Part shown: positions 20,574-31,975 of the stretch, piece by piece
Numbering within the stretch: the stretch's first letter is position 1
How the letters are laid out: the number at the start of each line of letters is the position of its first letter
Source: Geosmithia putterillii
Taxonomy: Eukaryota > Ascomycota > Sordariomycetes > Hypocreales > Bionectriaceae
Assembly (NCBI GenBank): GCA_900188575.1
Contig: FYEU01000305.1
Span: forward strand, 1 to 64,000
DNA: 64,000 nucleotides
Reading direction: 5' to 3'
Made by a program: the position numbers and the translations under genes
Notes under the pieces: generated by a model
Databases searched by the model: none
What the model was told of the DNA's origin: nothing
What the model saw: only the letters and a program-made list of their open reading frames with translations

Positions 20574-21759
20574 TTCTGTGCCTGTCTAGGGAGTATCTTT
20601 GTTTAGAATTGCATACAATATAATCAATTGGCTGTAACTACGAGTGGGACGCTTGACTACTGAAGTGCTATTGAGTACTAGTAGTACTACGAATGGAACG
20701 ATTGACTACTGAAGTGCTATTGCTAGTACTGAGAATAGTCACATACTAGCCGTTTGCACGATGCATCACACGACAGAAGTCGGATGACTGTCCCCGCTTG
20801 CACGTTGCAGCAGCTGCAGTCAGTTTCCCCACAGCTCAACAGAACGAAACGTGCTCACCAACTACGTCAAACAATGATTCACCTTCTTTACCTTGCCTAT
20901 CAGCCTATCCACCAGCAGACCAGTTCATTGACTGACTCGATGGAATCTGCAGCACTTCCATACCTAGGTAGTAGTCCTGAGTATTACAGCATACCTGCAA
21001 TAGTCTATCTCTACTCCGTACAGCGTACCTGTATCTGTCTGTACCTGTGCTTCGCGGATGAAGAAACGGCTGCCGTCATCCAACCAATCATCAGCCAGGT
21101 GATTCCATTTTCCCACCCACCCGACGGCCCCGCAACCCGCAGCACACTTGACGCATACCTGATATCTCCGCGCGCCAGATCGACAGGCAAAACTACCCAG
21201 ACGAGCCAGGCGAGGCGGCGGCGGCGGCGGGGAGACGACACATACCGCTGCAACTCCATACACACGGGCAGAAGGGGCGGCAAGGGCAAGACAGGGAGAG
21301 GGGGAAAAGATGAGGGGGGCAAGCATAAGTATTACGGAGGAGCTACATGCATGCAAAGAAGGGAAAGGCGGGGAGGGGGAGCGGAGGGAATACGATGCAC
21401 GACGTCGTAACAGGGCAGGGCAAAAAGGGAAATTTGCATGTGATGCTTCTGCTGCTGGCTCATTTCTGGGATCAGAGTCTTACCTCTTTCTTACCTCTTG
21501 CCGTCCGTCCCTGTCTGTTCCTCTTCCTCTTTTTTCCTTTTGCTTTCAATCAAACTTCGGCCCGGCCCTTAAACCTTACATACCACGGGGCACACCGAGT
21601 ACAGTGTCCCTGTATCTCCACCGAACCCTTATTTTTCCATCTGCAGCGCTTATCTGTACGACTTACCTTACGCAACTTGGTGATACTATCTATTACTTTT
21701 ACGTGTGCCCTGCCCTGGCCTGTTTGTTTTCGCGTTCCAGCATCGTCAACGTGCCCACA
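20574..21759. other. Intergenic
   Basis: No gene is supported. It contains the 49-bp tandem pair at 20641-20722, TACTCCGTA at 21012-21020, a (GGC)n-like run near 21211-21225, a purine-rich tract at 21262-21400, and a pyrimidine-rich leader at 21480-21750 before the INSIG start. Confidence 0.5.
20641..20722 (+). repeat. Tandem pair, 49-bp period
   Basis: The 33-base segments at 20641-20673 and 20690-20722 agree at 29 of 33 positions and share GACTACTGAAGTGCTATTG exactly. They are separated by a CTAGTAGTAC-type spacer, just downstream of the MAK11 stop. Confidence 0.8.
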
Positions 21760-23120
21760 ATGTCAGACAACAATCCCCCTCTCCTGCGGCCAATTCCTCG
21801 TCGACCTTTCGAAGCGAACCTCGCCAGCAGCAGACCAGAAAGCATCAGCGAGACCGACGCCTCCGACATAAGCCGCCCGGCCTCTTTCCGCAATCTCACC
21901 AGCTCGACCCTCTCGGGCATCTTCTCCACCTCCAGCGACGCGACCGCCCACCACCACCACAGCACGCGCTCGGCCCTCCTCCGAGCATCAGAAGCGGGCA
22001 TTGATAGCTCCTCGGACGACGATGATGACATAGAGGAAGACACCGACGTCACGGCCCGGCCGCGCACGCCCAAGCGACGCCCCAGCCTCGACGACGCGAC
22101 ATACGAGCTCATGCGGAGGAGATCGCACCCCCAGCATGGGCGGGCATACAGCACCGTTGAGGCGGATAGCGCGTGGCAGAACAAGAAGACGCTCAGTCGC
22201 GGCAGTGGTGCTGGCGGGGTGTCAGCCGTGTCCGTGATATCGCGGTGCGGACTACTCTTTGCACTCGGGCTGGGCTTCGGTGTTGTGCTCGCCCGCTTCG
22301 AGGACAGCAGGCAAACCCAAACCCAGGCTGAGAGCAAGTCTGCGGACCATGCCTGGAGGAATCTCGTCTTCTGGGGCGTGTCGGGCGTGGTCCTTGGAGG
22401 GGCTATGCCCTTGTTCGATCGCGTCTGGGCGGCAGAGAAGGCGCAGGATAGCAGCGCCATTGAGGAAGAAGAGGATGAGACTGATGCGGACAAGGCTGCG
22501 GGGAGTGTTGGGAATGATTTGGCGCTGATTCTGCGTCCTGTTGGGGCCTTTGTCGGCATTGTCTTTGCCATTGTATGTTCACCTGTCGTGCACTGTCCCT
22601 CGACACCTATCTTTGGTTTGGACGATTGATCTTTGGGTGGTAATGACCATTGTACTAACTTGCACAGCGCAAACTCGCATGGGACTCCACCCTGCAACTC
22701 GCCCTCACCCTCGCGGGTGTGAACCCCCTCCTCTGGTGGCTGATTGACCGATCGCCAGTCGGTCTGGTCATCTCGGCGGCCGTGGGATTCGTGGGCTCGG
22801 CCATCCTGCTCGGCATTGACCCCGACATGATGCCCGTTCCGGTCGCCAATCTGGTCATGCTCCGGGGCGGCGGTTCCGACGCCGGAGCCGGGGCTGGAGT
22901 GCTTGGTAGTGCTGCCGCTGCTGCTGCTAACGACTCATTCGGCAGCCCGGCGGGCGACCAGCAGTCCTTTCCACTTGCCGCCATCGTCAGCCAGGAGACT
23001 GTCGAGGCGGGCGCGTGGATGATCAGCGTGCTGTTCTGCAGCAGTCTCTGCTTTGGCAACATTGGGAGGAGATTGGCCTGGGACGGAAAGACGGCCGTGA
23101 AGAGTCGGTGGACGAGCTGA
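21760..23120 (+). CDS. INSIG family ER membrane protein
   Basis: Two exons, 21760-22572 and 22668-23120; the 95-bp intron has GTATGT, ACTAAC and CACAG and is phase 0. The product is about 421 aa. A long Ser-rich cytosolic N-terminus precedes hydrophobic segments: SVISRCGLLFALGLGFGVV, LVFWGVSGVVLGGAMPLF, ILRPVGAFVGIVFAI, then, after the motif RKLAWDSTLQLALTLAGVNP, LLWWLIDRSPVGLVIS and AWMISVLFCSSLCFGNIG. The RKLxWxSxxQ...NPxLWxLIDR signature is fungal INSIG. In animals INSIG retains SCAP and aids HMG-CoA reductase control; in fungi links to sterol/HMGR regulation are known for some members. The first ATG at 21760 follows an in-frame open leader. It converges on the next gene with 281 bp between stops. 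Confidence 0.85.
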
Positions 23121-23401
23121 GTCTGAGCGCCGACGGACCATACGACAAAAGGCAGACTCTACGAAAGTACAGTAATGCTGTACTGATGGTTTTGGATAAA
23201 AGATGTCACGATAGCGATGGGTTGGATTGGATACAGTGTTACATCAGTCATTCCGGTTTCGGTCTGGGTTTAAAAAAAGAGAATATCGATTGTGTTTGAA
23301 AAAAAGAAAGAATGACAACGACGGATGCTCCTTCCGCATCTGGGTATATATCCCCCGGCAACCTTGGCTCTATCACAAAGACGTGAAGTGAAGTTGGAAT
23401 G

Positions 23402-23922
23402 CTACTCCGGCAGAGACAGAATAGTCTCCTGGATCTCCTCGATCTTGTTGCGGATGTCGTCGCCGAAATCAAACGGACCCTTTCCCATCATGGCCATCAC
23501 CTCGGGCTTGCGGATAATTTGGGTGATGGTCAGCGTGCGGGTGACGACGTCGGTGAAGCAGATCTGAGCCTTTTCCTCGTCGCCGACGTCTGCAGATGAA
23601 AGTTAGTTGTATACCCAGAGAGAGAGAGAGACAAAGGAAAAGTGAAAAGTGAGGGTATAAAGAGAAAGAGAGTGTGTGTGCATGTGTACTTACCCTCCTT
23701 GTAGGACGGAATCTGATCAGGCCACTTGACAGCCTTGCCGGTGCGGATATTGTCAATCTCGGTGGCAATGTAGTGGCTCCGCTTGACAAAGTCCCAGACG
23801 TGGAAGAGCGCCGGGTGAGGTTTCGGAGGGGTCCACGCGGGGTGGGCCTCGAGCAGCTTGGAGAAGTCGTCGAGCATGGTGGTGACCCGGAGGCGGTCCT
23901 CTTCGGAGGGGATCTTGACCAT
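23402..23922 (-). CDS. Small conserved-looking protein, unknown function (138 aa)
   Basis: Two exons, 23922-23694 and 23589-23402; the 104-bp intron has GTAAGT, CTAAC and CTGCAG, and the phases match. The protein begins MVKIPSEEDRLRV and is acidic and soluble, rich in predicted helices. It contains HPALFHVWDFVKRSHYIATE near residues 40-60 and TQIIRKPEVMAMMGKGPFDF near residues 98-117. There is no signal peptide or membrane segment. The clean splice model and composition make it a real gene, but I do not recognise a family. An upstream in-frame ATG at 23994 is possible but less likely. Confidence 0.7.
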
Positions 23923-26604
23923 TTTGAACGCTGGATCAATCAATAGTGGAGAAATATGCGTTGTTGCTGGAAATTGTTGCTGGTTTTTGTCCAAGTTGAA
24001 GTTGGGGTGAAAGTTGGAGTTGGAGTTTATACTGCGGGTGGCTGCATTCGAGTTCCGAACAGTGGGGTTGCGGTGTTCGAGTCTCTTTGTCCGTTCTTTG
24101 TTCCTGATTTACGGATAGGACGATTGTTCTGTTTATACGGATGATATGCATTCAGGGCGAATATATCCTACTAGGAGATATATTCTCCTTTGTCTCTCTT
24201 TCCTCTTTGTACAAGCATATCAGCTACAGCGATACTTCTACTTCGTGCCACTCGTAATACTTCGTACAGCAGCCCGTCCTGCATCGTCATCCTCTCACAT
24301 CGGCTTTCATCGTCGGGGCTTGCTCCGCGACCGGGACTGGCTCCGTCCCGCCGTTTCGGATCGACCGTGTTGCTTGATTTCCTTCACGACCCAGTGCTGG
24401 TGCCAGTGCCCAGTCCATCACGATGATCTACAGAGTATTACTCTTTCTCGTATCAATCGTGGACACGAGCATAGGATGGTCTCGGGGACGTGCAGTGCCG
24501 GTCGCAGGTGCGGGCGGGAGGCAGCCATGACGCCAGCGGGGGGGGGGACGACAGCAAGGACACCAACGGCACCAGCAGGAGAACGGGAGAGCTGTCTTGC
24601 CGTGCTGCTCTCATTGTCTCGGATGGGTGTCCTGGTGGCCTGTCAACCTGTCCATTTGCTGTGGGCGGGGTGTGTGCAGATGTCACTGCAGACATTGCTG
24701 CGATGATATCTGCACGGCAAAACTACGAGTAACATGACAGCTCCTCTCAAAACCATCATCGACGTATTGTTACATACTTATCTGATGGAGCATTTACACT
24801 TGTTGACTCGGTCATATCATTACTACTACTACTACTACTACTAGTATTTTCGCCAACGTTACCAAGTAATACTACTTCGTATTACAGCGCACTTGCAGCG
24901 TACTTTGTACAGATTTGACAGACTCGCACCAGTCACCGACGCCACCGGTACGCCATGACGCCAACGACTTTTGGCAAGGGGCCAAGGGCCAACCCCAATG
25001 GTTCCACAAATCGGTCGCGATGTGCGGTTCGAGATACCTTTCTCGCGTCATGTCTGTTACGAGTACAGAGTACAGTCGTCTGCCTCCCTCGGCGGGATTT
25101 GCATGAGGGGGTCCCAGGCCCAGCACAGGTGCCCGAGGATGATTGATGGGCTCCAAGATACAGGAAAGTCAGGATGAGGATACAGACAAACAGAGTAATA
25201 TTACGGCGTACAGGCAAGGAAATGAAAGAGGCGATAGTAGTCGATGATGCTGATGATGATACTCTGTACATGTGAGTAGCGCTGCTGGCCGTGTCATTGA
25301 CCTTTGTCCTTGACGACATGGCGGCCTCGGGGCATCTCGGTCTAGTCGGTCCCGTCCGATCGCCGTCTTGGTTTTACTCTTGAGCCTTGGGGCCAATGCA
25401 AGGTTCCTACTTGTATTGTGGTGCGGGTTACCAGCCAGGCCAGGCAACCAGGGTCCGCGTTCACGGTCCTTGATTGCGGTATGCGTCCGTACGTCCGTAG
25501 GAGGGGATACATCTCATGGTTTAGCTAAGGAGGCAACCAAGGCAAGGACAAGGCCATGCACATTGAAGGACATTGAATCAACGATGGCATGCAAAGGCAA
25601 AGAGTCAAACGACACTATCGTCTCCATTTTGAACACTGAGTCCTGAGTCGACTCGAGGCAGCAACGTCCTCGTCTCGCTCCTTCCCTCGCAACGTCCAAC
25701 GTCCAACCTCTCCCGCTCCTTCCCATCTTGCCTCTTTCCTGCTTCCTCTTGCCAAATTATTACTCCGTGCAGGTCGCCCCTTTCCTCTTGCAGCCGCCAC
25801 CCTCAACCCATCATCATTTCTCCTCTTCATTCCTTCATCAAGCATCGCCTTCAATCCTCAATCTCAACCATCAAACATCAAAAGCCAAGAGTCAAGAGTC
25901 AAGAGTCGAACCTTTTCTCTCCACCTGCATCTTCCCCCACTTCGGCTATGCAGCTGCCCGTTTATACTTAATCCACACCCTTGACGCTTTTGACGCCCAG
26001 ACCCCCCGACCACCGACCACCGACCTCCAACTCGCAACTGGCAACGCTACGAGTATTACAACGCCAACGCCGACGCCGACGCCCACAATAGTCTATTACG
26101 CCTGCGCACCTAGACACCCCAACCCAACTCGCTGTGCCCTTTCTTCAACTCACCCTCCGTACTCGGTACTTTTATTTCCACTTCTAGCAGCCACTTCAAC
26201 CTCACATCACCCCATCACACCATCCCATCCCACTCGCTCTTGGACACTCGCCTTGAACACTGCCTCGGACATTTTGATTTCGGACAACTCAACAATATTT
26301 TTGGAACTTCCAACGTTCGCACCTTGCAACCATTTCGACTCCGACCCAGCTCAACTCACCTCAATCCATGACTGGTTGCGTCTCTCATCCCGGCTTCTTT
26401 ATCTCAAGACCTTCGTGACCGCCCTCCATCTCATCCTCCCACGGGCACGCGACAAACCCCTCAACACAAAATATTGGCAGAAACCGCCCTCAAACCTACG
26501 CACGTCGCAGATTGGAGGACAAAAGCAAGAGCAAACTCCCGCTCGCGTGCTACTCCTCATTAAATGCCGCCAACCTTCTTCATAATCCCCCGCACATCAC
26601 GTCG
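23923..26604. other. Long intergenic region
   Basis: No gene is supported. The left part is the promoter of the minus-strand gene. The (ACT)n microsatellite is at 24822-24842. 25690-26600 is C/T-rich with an 858-bp open frame (25728-26585) of Pro/Ser/Thr-biased composition. I read it as the long pyrimidine-rich leader and promoter of the RING-LON gene, not as a coding region. Confidence 0.5.
24822..24842 (+). repeat. (ACT)n microsatellite
   Basis: About seven uninterrupted ACT units in an intergenic region. Confidence 0.95.
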
Positions 26605-28498
26605 ATGTCCTCCGATCAGCCAGAAGTCGCCGCAACACCCTCAGCCCAAGGCCCCCCACAAGATCCGCATCCCCACGGGTCACGGGACCGCCTCTCAACC
26701 ACCTCGTCTTCCTCATCCGTGACGTCTACAACCCCCGCCGCTGAACCCACGCGAGTCCGCGACATTGTCCGCCTGTTCCAGTGCCGCCTCTGCTCCGCTC
26801 CCATCAAGGACCCCGTTGCCCTCCCGTGCGGGAGGACCCTGTGCCGGTCATGTCTACCCCAACCCCACGATCGTCGCAACATTACCTATCCCGCCCTCCC
26901 GGAGAGGTTAATGGGCATCGACTGCCCCTTTGATGACTGCCCCAAGGAGCACGCCCTCGGCGACTGCAGCAGCGATGTCATCCTCAATAAGATTGTCCAG
27001 TTCCTCTGTGACGCCATCTTCCAAGACACACAGGAAGCACATAAGTCAGGCGTCTCGACATCAATCAGGGCTGTGCCTAGCTTACCAGGCTGGGGACAGC
27101 GGGGGGAGCCTAAGGACAGCGACTTTACCGTCGTCCAGGGCGGCCAACTCGTCGCAGCATGGACTCTCGCCGAGCAGGGCCGGCTGCAGTATCACCAAGA
27201 CGTCGAATACGGCACCACGGAATCCAAGCCGAATGACGACGCCTTTACCTGCTCCAATGCAGAGGTGCTGCGCAAGCTCCGAGACGACACTCGCAGTGAG
27301 ATGGACTGTCAGGTCTGCTACGGCCTCTTCTGCGACCCTTTGACGACGGCCTGTGGCCACACCTTCTGCCGCTCCTGCCTCCAGCGCATCCTCGACCACT
27401 CACAGTACTGCCCCATCTGCCGCCGCAGACTACCCATGAACCCCTTGCTCAACCGCACCTCCTGCCCCGCCAACAGGCGCCTCGGCAAGATGATTAACAC
27501 ATTCTGGGCTGACGAGCTGGCTAGTCGGAAAGAGGCCGCAGCCGCCGAGTACCAGCTCGGCCGCGACAAAGACTACGACATCTCCCTCTTTGTCTGCACC
27601 ATGGCCTTTCCCATGATGCCTACGTTCCTGCACGTCTTTGAGCCCCGTTATCGCTTGCTCATCCGGAGAGCCCTCGACGGCGACCGCACTTTCGGCATGG
27701 TGTTTCCCAGGCGGCCCCGCTACAGCGGCGACGCCCACTTCTACGAGCACGGAACACTGCTGCGCATAACGAATGCCCACTTCTACCCGGACGGCCGCAG
27801 CATGATTGAGACGCGGGGCGTGTCACGGTTCCGTGTGATGGGCCACGGGATTCTGGACGGCTACACGGTGGGCAAGATTGAGCGTGTCGATGATGTCAGT
27901 GTCGAGGAGGAGGAAGAGACAGAGCGGCTGGAGGCGTTACAGGAGGCAATCAGCAAGCCACAGGACCAGAGAGAGACGTCGCCACCCACGCCACCCCCCG
28001 AGCATGACCCCGACAACAACAACAGTCAGCGGGACCACGAGGATGAGGGAAGCCGATCAGAGGGCAATACGCCAGAGGACAACCGACCAGGCAGCAGCAC
28101 ATCAGAGGGCGACAGCCACCCGCCTCTACCCGCTTCAAGCATGACAACAAAGTCCCTAGTGGACTATTCCCTGGAGTTCGTCTCGCGCATGAAGGAGCGT
28201 GGCGTGCCCTGGTTATCAGAGCATATGCTCGAGATCTACGGCGAGTGTCCCTCGGACGCAGCCCTGCTCCCCTGGTGGCTGGCGAGTATGCTACCCGTAC
28301 GAGACGATGAAAAGTACAGGCTGCTGGGCACGTCGAGCGTCAGGGACAGGCTCAAGATCTGTTATGGGTGGATTGTGGAGTGGGAGTCGAGTCCTTGGTA
28401 GGTCCAAGTCCAAGTCCCATGACTGTCTGTCTGTCTTTTCTGGTCAATGGTGTTCTAACGTCCATAGGTCCCTTCGTCCGGGATGTGTTATTCTCTAG
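26605..28498 (+). CDS. RING finger + LON-N domain protein, CrgA/LONRF-like, with C-terminal CaaX box
   Basis: Two exons, 26605-28397 and 28468-28498; the 70-bp intron has GTAGGT, CTAAC and CATAG. The product is about 607 aa. A degenerate first RING lies near residues 58-110 (CRLCSAPIKDP, CGRTLCRSC). A canonical C3HC4 RING sits near residues 235-275 (CQVCYGLF, CGHTFCRSC, CPICRRRL). A LON substrate-binding (Lon N-terminal) domain follows from about 325 (LFVCTMAFPMMPTFLHVFEPRY). An acidic Ser/Pro linker near 455-515 interrupts it. No Lon ATPase is present. Splicing gives a terminus of CVIL, a geranylgeranylation-type CaaX. The same layout is known in Mucor CrgA, a RING-type regulator of light responses. 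It is probably an E3 ubiquitin ligase. Without splicing the protein stops one codon into the intron. Confidence 0.87.
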
Positions 28499-29296
28499 AC
28501 GACGATTCGAACTCAGCCAGTTAGCATACCATATATTACATTTTGCTTATTTACCCATTGTCTTTCTATCATTGTCTTTACATCCAGTCACTTGTCTCTT
28601 TACATTGAGTGTATCTGCCTCTCTACATACAGTGTACGATTCCATCATGGTTCTTACCGCATCCTAGAAATCTACAGTGTTGGATCGGGCAGATCGGGTT
28701 TGCACGATGCGCAGAGTTGTACGATAAGTTTGACTTTCCGGTGCTTCCCACCTTGTTTTGTCTTGAAACATAATACCTGTTTTTTTGTTGAATCTTATTG
28801 AATCAAGATATCGGTTGCAATGCACTGCACTACACTGCACTGCACTGCACTTCGCCCTGATCATGGAATCGTGGTGTACTTGTACGGGTAAGTGGCGGTA
28901 TATCCGCCAAGTCTATGACGCTGATTATTCCACCCGGAATCGAAATCAATCACCGTGTAATACAAGTAGACTTGCATCTGGGACTAAAACGGAAGCGGAA
29001 TGGCCACCATGGCGAATTCCCAATTCAGACTCTGCTACGGAGTACTGCTACTCTATCCGTAGTCTAGTCTACTTCCATCGAGCTATCTGTACCCCTTAAC
29101 CTTACCCCTCTGTCGGTAGTCTAATGCTTATTCTTACAAGTACATCTGGACCCTGGATCCCTGGCTGGGTCTCATGTCCCGGTCCATCCATCCCTGTCTG
29201 TCTCACCTGCCACCTGCCACATGTGCTGTCCTGCATCCATCACCACGTCGGCGCATCGACTTGTCCACCCGTGGCAGCCGCAGCAGATGGATCACA
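28499..29296. other. Intergenic
   Basis: No gene is supported. It contains the (CTGCA)n-type run at 28817-28850 and TACGGAGTAC at 29036-29045, in the space between convergent genes. Confidence 0.5.
28817..28850 (+). repeat. Imperfect (CTGCA)n pentanucleotide run
   Basis: Six or so imperfect TGCAC/CTGCA units between the RING-LON gene and the convergent minus-strand gene. Confidence 0.85.
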
Positions 29297-31288
29297 CTAC
29301 GACCCGGGAATGTGCTGCTCTGGCGGGGCGTCATTGACAGTCGGCTGTTGCAGTGGTGGTGGTGCATCTTCATCGTCCTCTGCCTCTTGCTCGGGCATTT
29401 GTTGGTCATATTCGGCATTATCATTGGTAGGCCACCCGTTTGCTGCGTCGGTGTCCCCCCATGTATTGGCGTTTGCGTCGTTGCCTCCCCACGTGTTTGT
29501 GTTTGTGTTCGCCGCGTCGTTTTCTTGCGAGGAGTGGCCCCATCCGGTGGACTTGTTGCTGTCCATGTTGTCATTCGCATTCTCCGGAGCGGGCGCAGGC
29601 TGCATTGAACCCTTGTGGCTTGTGTCGGAGACTTTACGGTCTGTCGGGACCCATGCAAAGGCGGACTTTCTGGGAGTGTAGTAGGGGTTTGGGGTACCGC
29701 TCTGGAAACATGCATGGTCAGTATTGGCGGCGCAAGCGATGGATGGGGGGATACTTACCTTGTACGTATCTGCCTGTGCAGGTGCTGCACGCCTGTTGGT
29801 GGGCATGCCGGGCAGAGCGTCGTCGTCGTATGTGTACCCTGTGTACTGCTGGGCGGGAGGCTGCACAGGAGGGGCAGATGGATATCCGCCAGTCCACATA
29901 TTGCCCCCAGCGCCATGTCCAGGAGCACCAGCAAACCCATTGTAGTACTCGTTCCTCGTGGGGTGCGGCACGCCCATGGGCGGCGGACGCATTGATGGAT
30001 CTCTCTTGGGATACAGCGACTGGTTGGGGTTGCTGCTTCCCCAGACAGGACCGTGGTACACGCGTACAATGTTGTGTCGGGCGTCGTAGTAGGCGTTCGG
30101 GGGAGGGTCCTCGGCTGTCTCCATGACGCGCTCCGTCTGGATGACCTCTGCGCAGATGGGGGCTATGAAGTGCGGACGGCGGGGGTGAGGTTTCGGGACG
30201 GTCTCTGGGTTACCCTCGGGGTACTTGGTCTTGCTTTTCTTCTTGTGGCTCTTCTTCTTCTTGTCGGCCTTAAGGTCCTTCTCGGGAGTGTCATCGGACA
30301 CCTTGTGATGATGCTTGGACCCCTTTTTCTTGGAGTGGCTCCTTTTTGGCTTCGGCGGAGGAGAGTCCTCGGCGGCGATGAGCTCGTCCTCGCTGTCGCT
30401 GTCGCTGTCGCTGTCAGAGGGGATGACCTTGCTCCTCTTCTTTTTGGCCTTTCCTTTGTGTTTGGTCTTCAACTTGCGACGACCTCGTACGCAGTCTGGG
30501 CACTTGCACGTGGGGTGGGGATCCAGGTCTGCCTCTGCCTCTTCATCTTCGTCAACGCTCGAGGCCGAGTCGTCTGTCTCGGAGTCTTTCTCGACGTGGT
30601 GCTTGTGTCTCTTGTGCTTCTCCTTCTCCTTCTTCTTTCTGTGGGCCCTCTTCTTCTTCTGACTAGAAGAGTCACTCGCAGTCTTCTCCTCTGATGTCCC
30701 ACCCGAGGCAGAGGCTTGGCTGGGTGCATCCCCGTCAGTCGACTTTTCACTCTCAGAGGCAGCAACGTTGCCCGTCGAGTCGGATCCCGATGGCCCTGTG
30801 CCAGGAGAGTCAGTCTCCGACTCGGTGACGACAGTCTGCCTGGTGGTAGTGGTCTTCTTGGTCTTCTTGGTCTTCTTCTTGAGAGCCGACTTGGGCGGCG
30901 GCGGTGGCGACGACGGTGCAGCATCCCCTTCAAAGCGGACCTTCTTGGAGCTATCGGAGGCTGTAGTGTCAGTCCCAGATACGTCTTCATTGGGTGTCTC
31001 CTCAGCGGGAGTGTCCTCCACAGCTGTGCCGTCAGAGATGGGGTCGGCATCGGGCACTGGGATAGGCCTGGGCCTTGATCTCCTCCTTGACTGGTATCCC
31101 GATGTGCTCGGGTAGGTTATCTTGACGGTGTCGTTGCCCCCCTCATCGTCGGTCGACACCTCGACGCGGACGATGCCTCGTCTGCGGCGGCGGGGTCTGT
31201 TGCTGACAGAGTCACTGCGGCGGAGGGCTGAATCGATGTTGGTGCCAACGATCCATTCGCCAAAGGACTTGGGTCTGTGTCTGGTCAT
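29297..31288 (-). CDS. Charged low-complexity protein, unknown function
   Basis: Two exons, 31288-29759 and 29701-29297; the 57-bp intron has GTAAGT, CTGAC and TTCCAG. The product is about 644 aa. It starts MTRHRPKSFGEWIVG. Arg-rich patches (RPRRRRRG, RRRSRPRP) are followed by long Ser/Asp/Glu and Lys-rich stretches with SDSDSDSDSEDE and repeated HKKK/KKKSHKKK. A CKCPDCVRGRR knuckle-like motif lies near residues 255-265. A more ordered region (PHFIAPICAEVIQTERVMET) follows, then a Gly/Asn/Trp-rich tail with repeated TWG words. Basic and acidic runs suggest a nuclear or RNA-associated protein, but I recognise no domain. The intron is a multiple of three and stop-free, so retention would add 19 residues. 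Confidence 0.7.
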   Translation of the reverse strand: MTRHRPKSFGEWIVGTNIDSALRRSDSVSNRPRRRRRGIVRVEVSTDDEGGNDTVKITYPSTSGYQSRRRSRPRPIPVPDADPISDGTAVEDTPAEETPNEDVSGTDTTASDSSKKVRFEGDAAPSSPPPPPKSALKKKTKKTKKTTTTRQTVVTESETDSPGTGPSGSDSTGNVAASESEKSTDGDAPSQASASGGTSEEKTASDSSSQKKKRAHRKKKEKEKHKRHKHHVEKDSETDDSASSVDEDEEAEADLDPHPTCKCPDCVRGRRKLKTKHKGKAKKKRSKVIPSDSDSDSDSEDELIAAEDSPPPKPKRSHSKKKGSKHHHKVSDDTPEKDLKADKKKKSHKKKSKTKYPEGNPETVPKPHPRRPHFIAPICAEVIQTERVMETAEDPPPNAYYDARHNIVRVYHGPVWGSSNPNQSLYPKRDPSMRPPPMGVPHPTRNEYYNGFAGAPGHGAGGNMWTGGYPSAPPVQPPAQQYTGYTYDDDALPGMPTNRRAAPAQADTYKVSIPPSIACAANTDHACFQSGTPNPYYTPRKSAFAWVPTDRKVSDTSHKGSMQPAPAPENANDNMDSNKSTGWGHSSQENDAANTNTNTWGGNDANANTWGDTDAANGWPTNDNAEYDQQMPEQEAEDDEDAPPPLQQPTVNDAPPEQHIPGS

Positions 31289-31975
31289 GGTGAGGCGAGG
31301 GGAGGCCAGGGGGCGAGGCAAGGGGGTTTGATATTGAGGAACGTTGCTTGCTTTTCTTTTTAGGAAAGTGCAGAAGAAGCATTCTGGGAAGAGGGGACTT
31401 GCTGGAGTTTTTCCGGCCCAGGGATGTGAGAGGGAAGAAGAGTGTCAAAAGGCCATGGGGGTGAGGAGAGGCGAGTTGCCTTGGGGTCAGTTGCCTAGCT
31501 AGTGCTGGCAAGTGCTGGAGAGTAACTGCTACGCTCGAGGTTTGGTCGCAACAAGGGGATAAGACAAACCACATTGAAACTGAATGATTCCTGCTGGCCA
31601 TGGACACTTACTTCACTAGGCAGAGTGCTACAAGACAAGAGGCTCCCTGTGAGGTCACCGGTGAAGTGCAAGGTAGGGTTTGATGGGTGGTGTTATTGAT
31701 AGCTGACCTCCCTCTTCGATAGACTCGAAGGCCGGTCTTTTATATATATATGAGGTGGCAGGACCACGTAACCTCCGTGGTGCTGATAGCAAGCAAGAGT
31801 GAATTTCTCAGAGTCTCGACTGTAAAAGTAACCATGTTATCCTCGCAAATTGCCACATTACCCCAGTTCATTCATTCGCACGAGGCACGCTTGGATCAAC
31901 CCCCATCACCTTGGCAAGAATGGTGATCGCTGTAATAAACAAAACCGCCAGCATCATATCCCTAATAACGAGCGG
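31289..31975. other. Intergenic
   Basis: Promoter side of the upstream minus-strand gene. A run of alternating TA (31741-31751) and scattered CT-rich stretches are seen. No gene is supported. Confidence 0.5.

Noticed and set aside
21011..21410. Overlapping frames on both strands before the INSIG start
   Set aside because: They overlap each other on opposite strands in repeat-rich promoter DNA and have no splice or family support.
25728..26585. 285-codon open frame upstream of the RING-LON gene
   Set aside because: Composition is Pro/Ser/Thr/His-biased from C/T-rich DNA, with no domain; it looks like a leader, not a protein.
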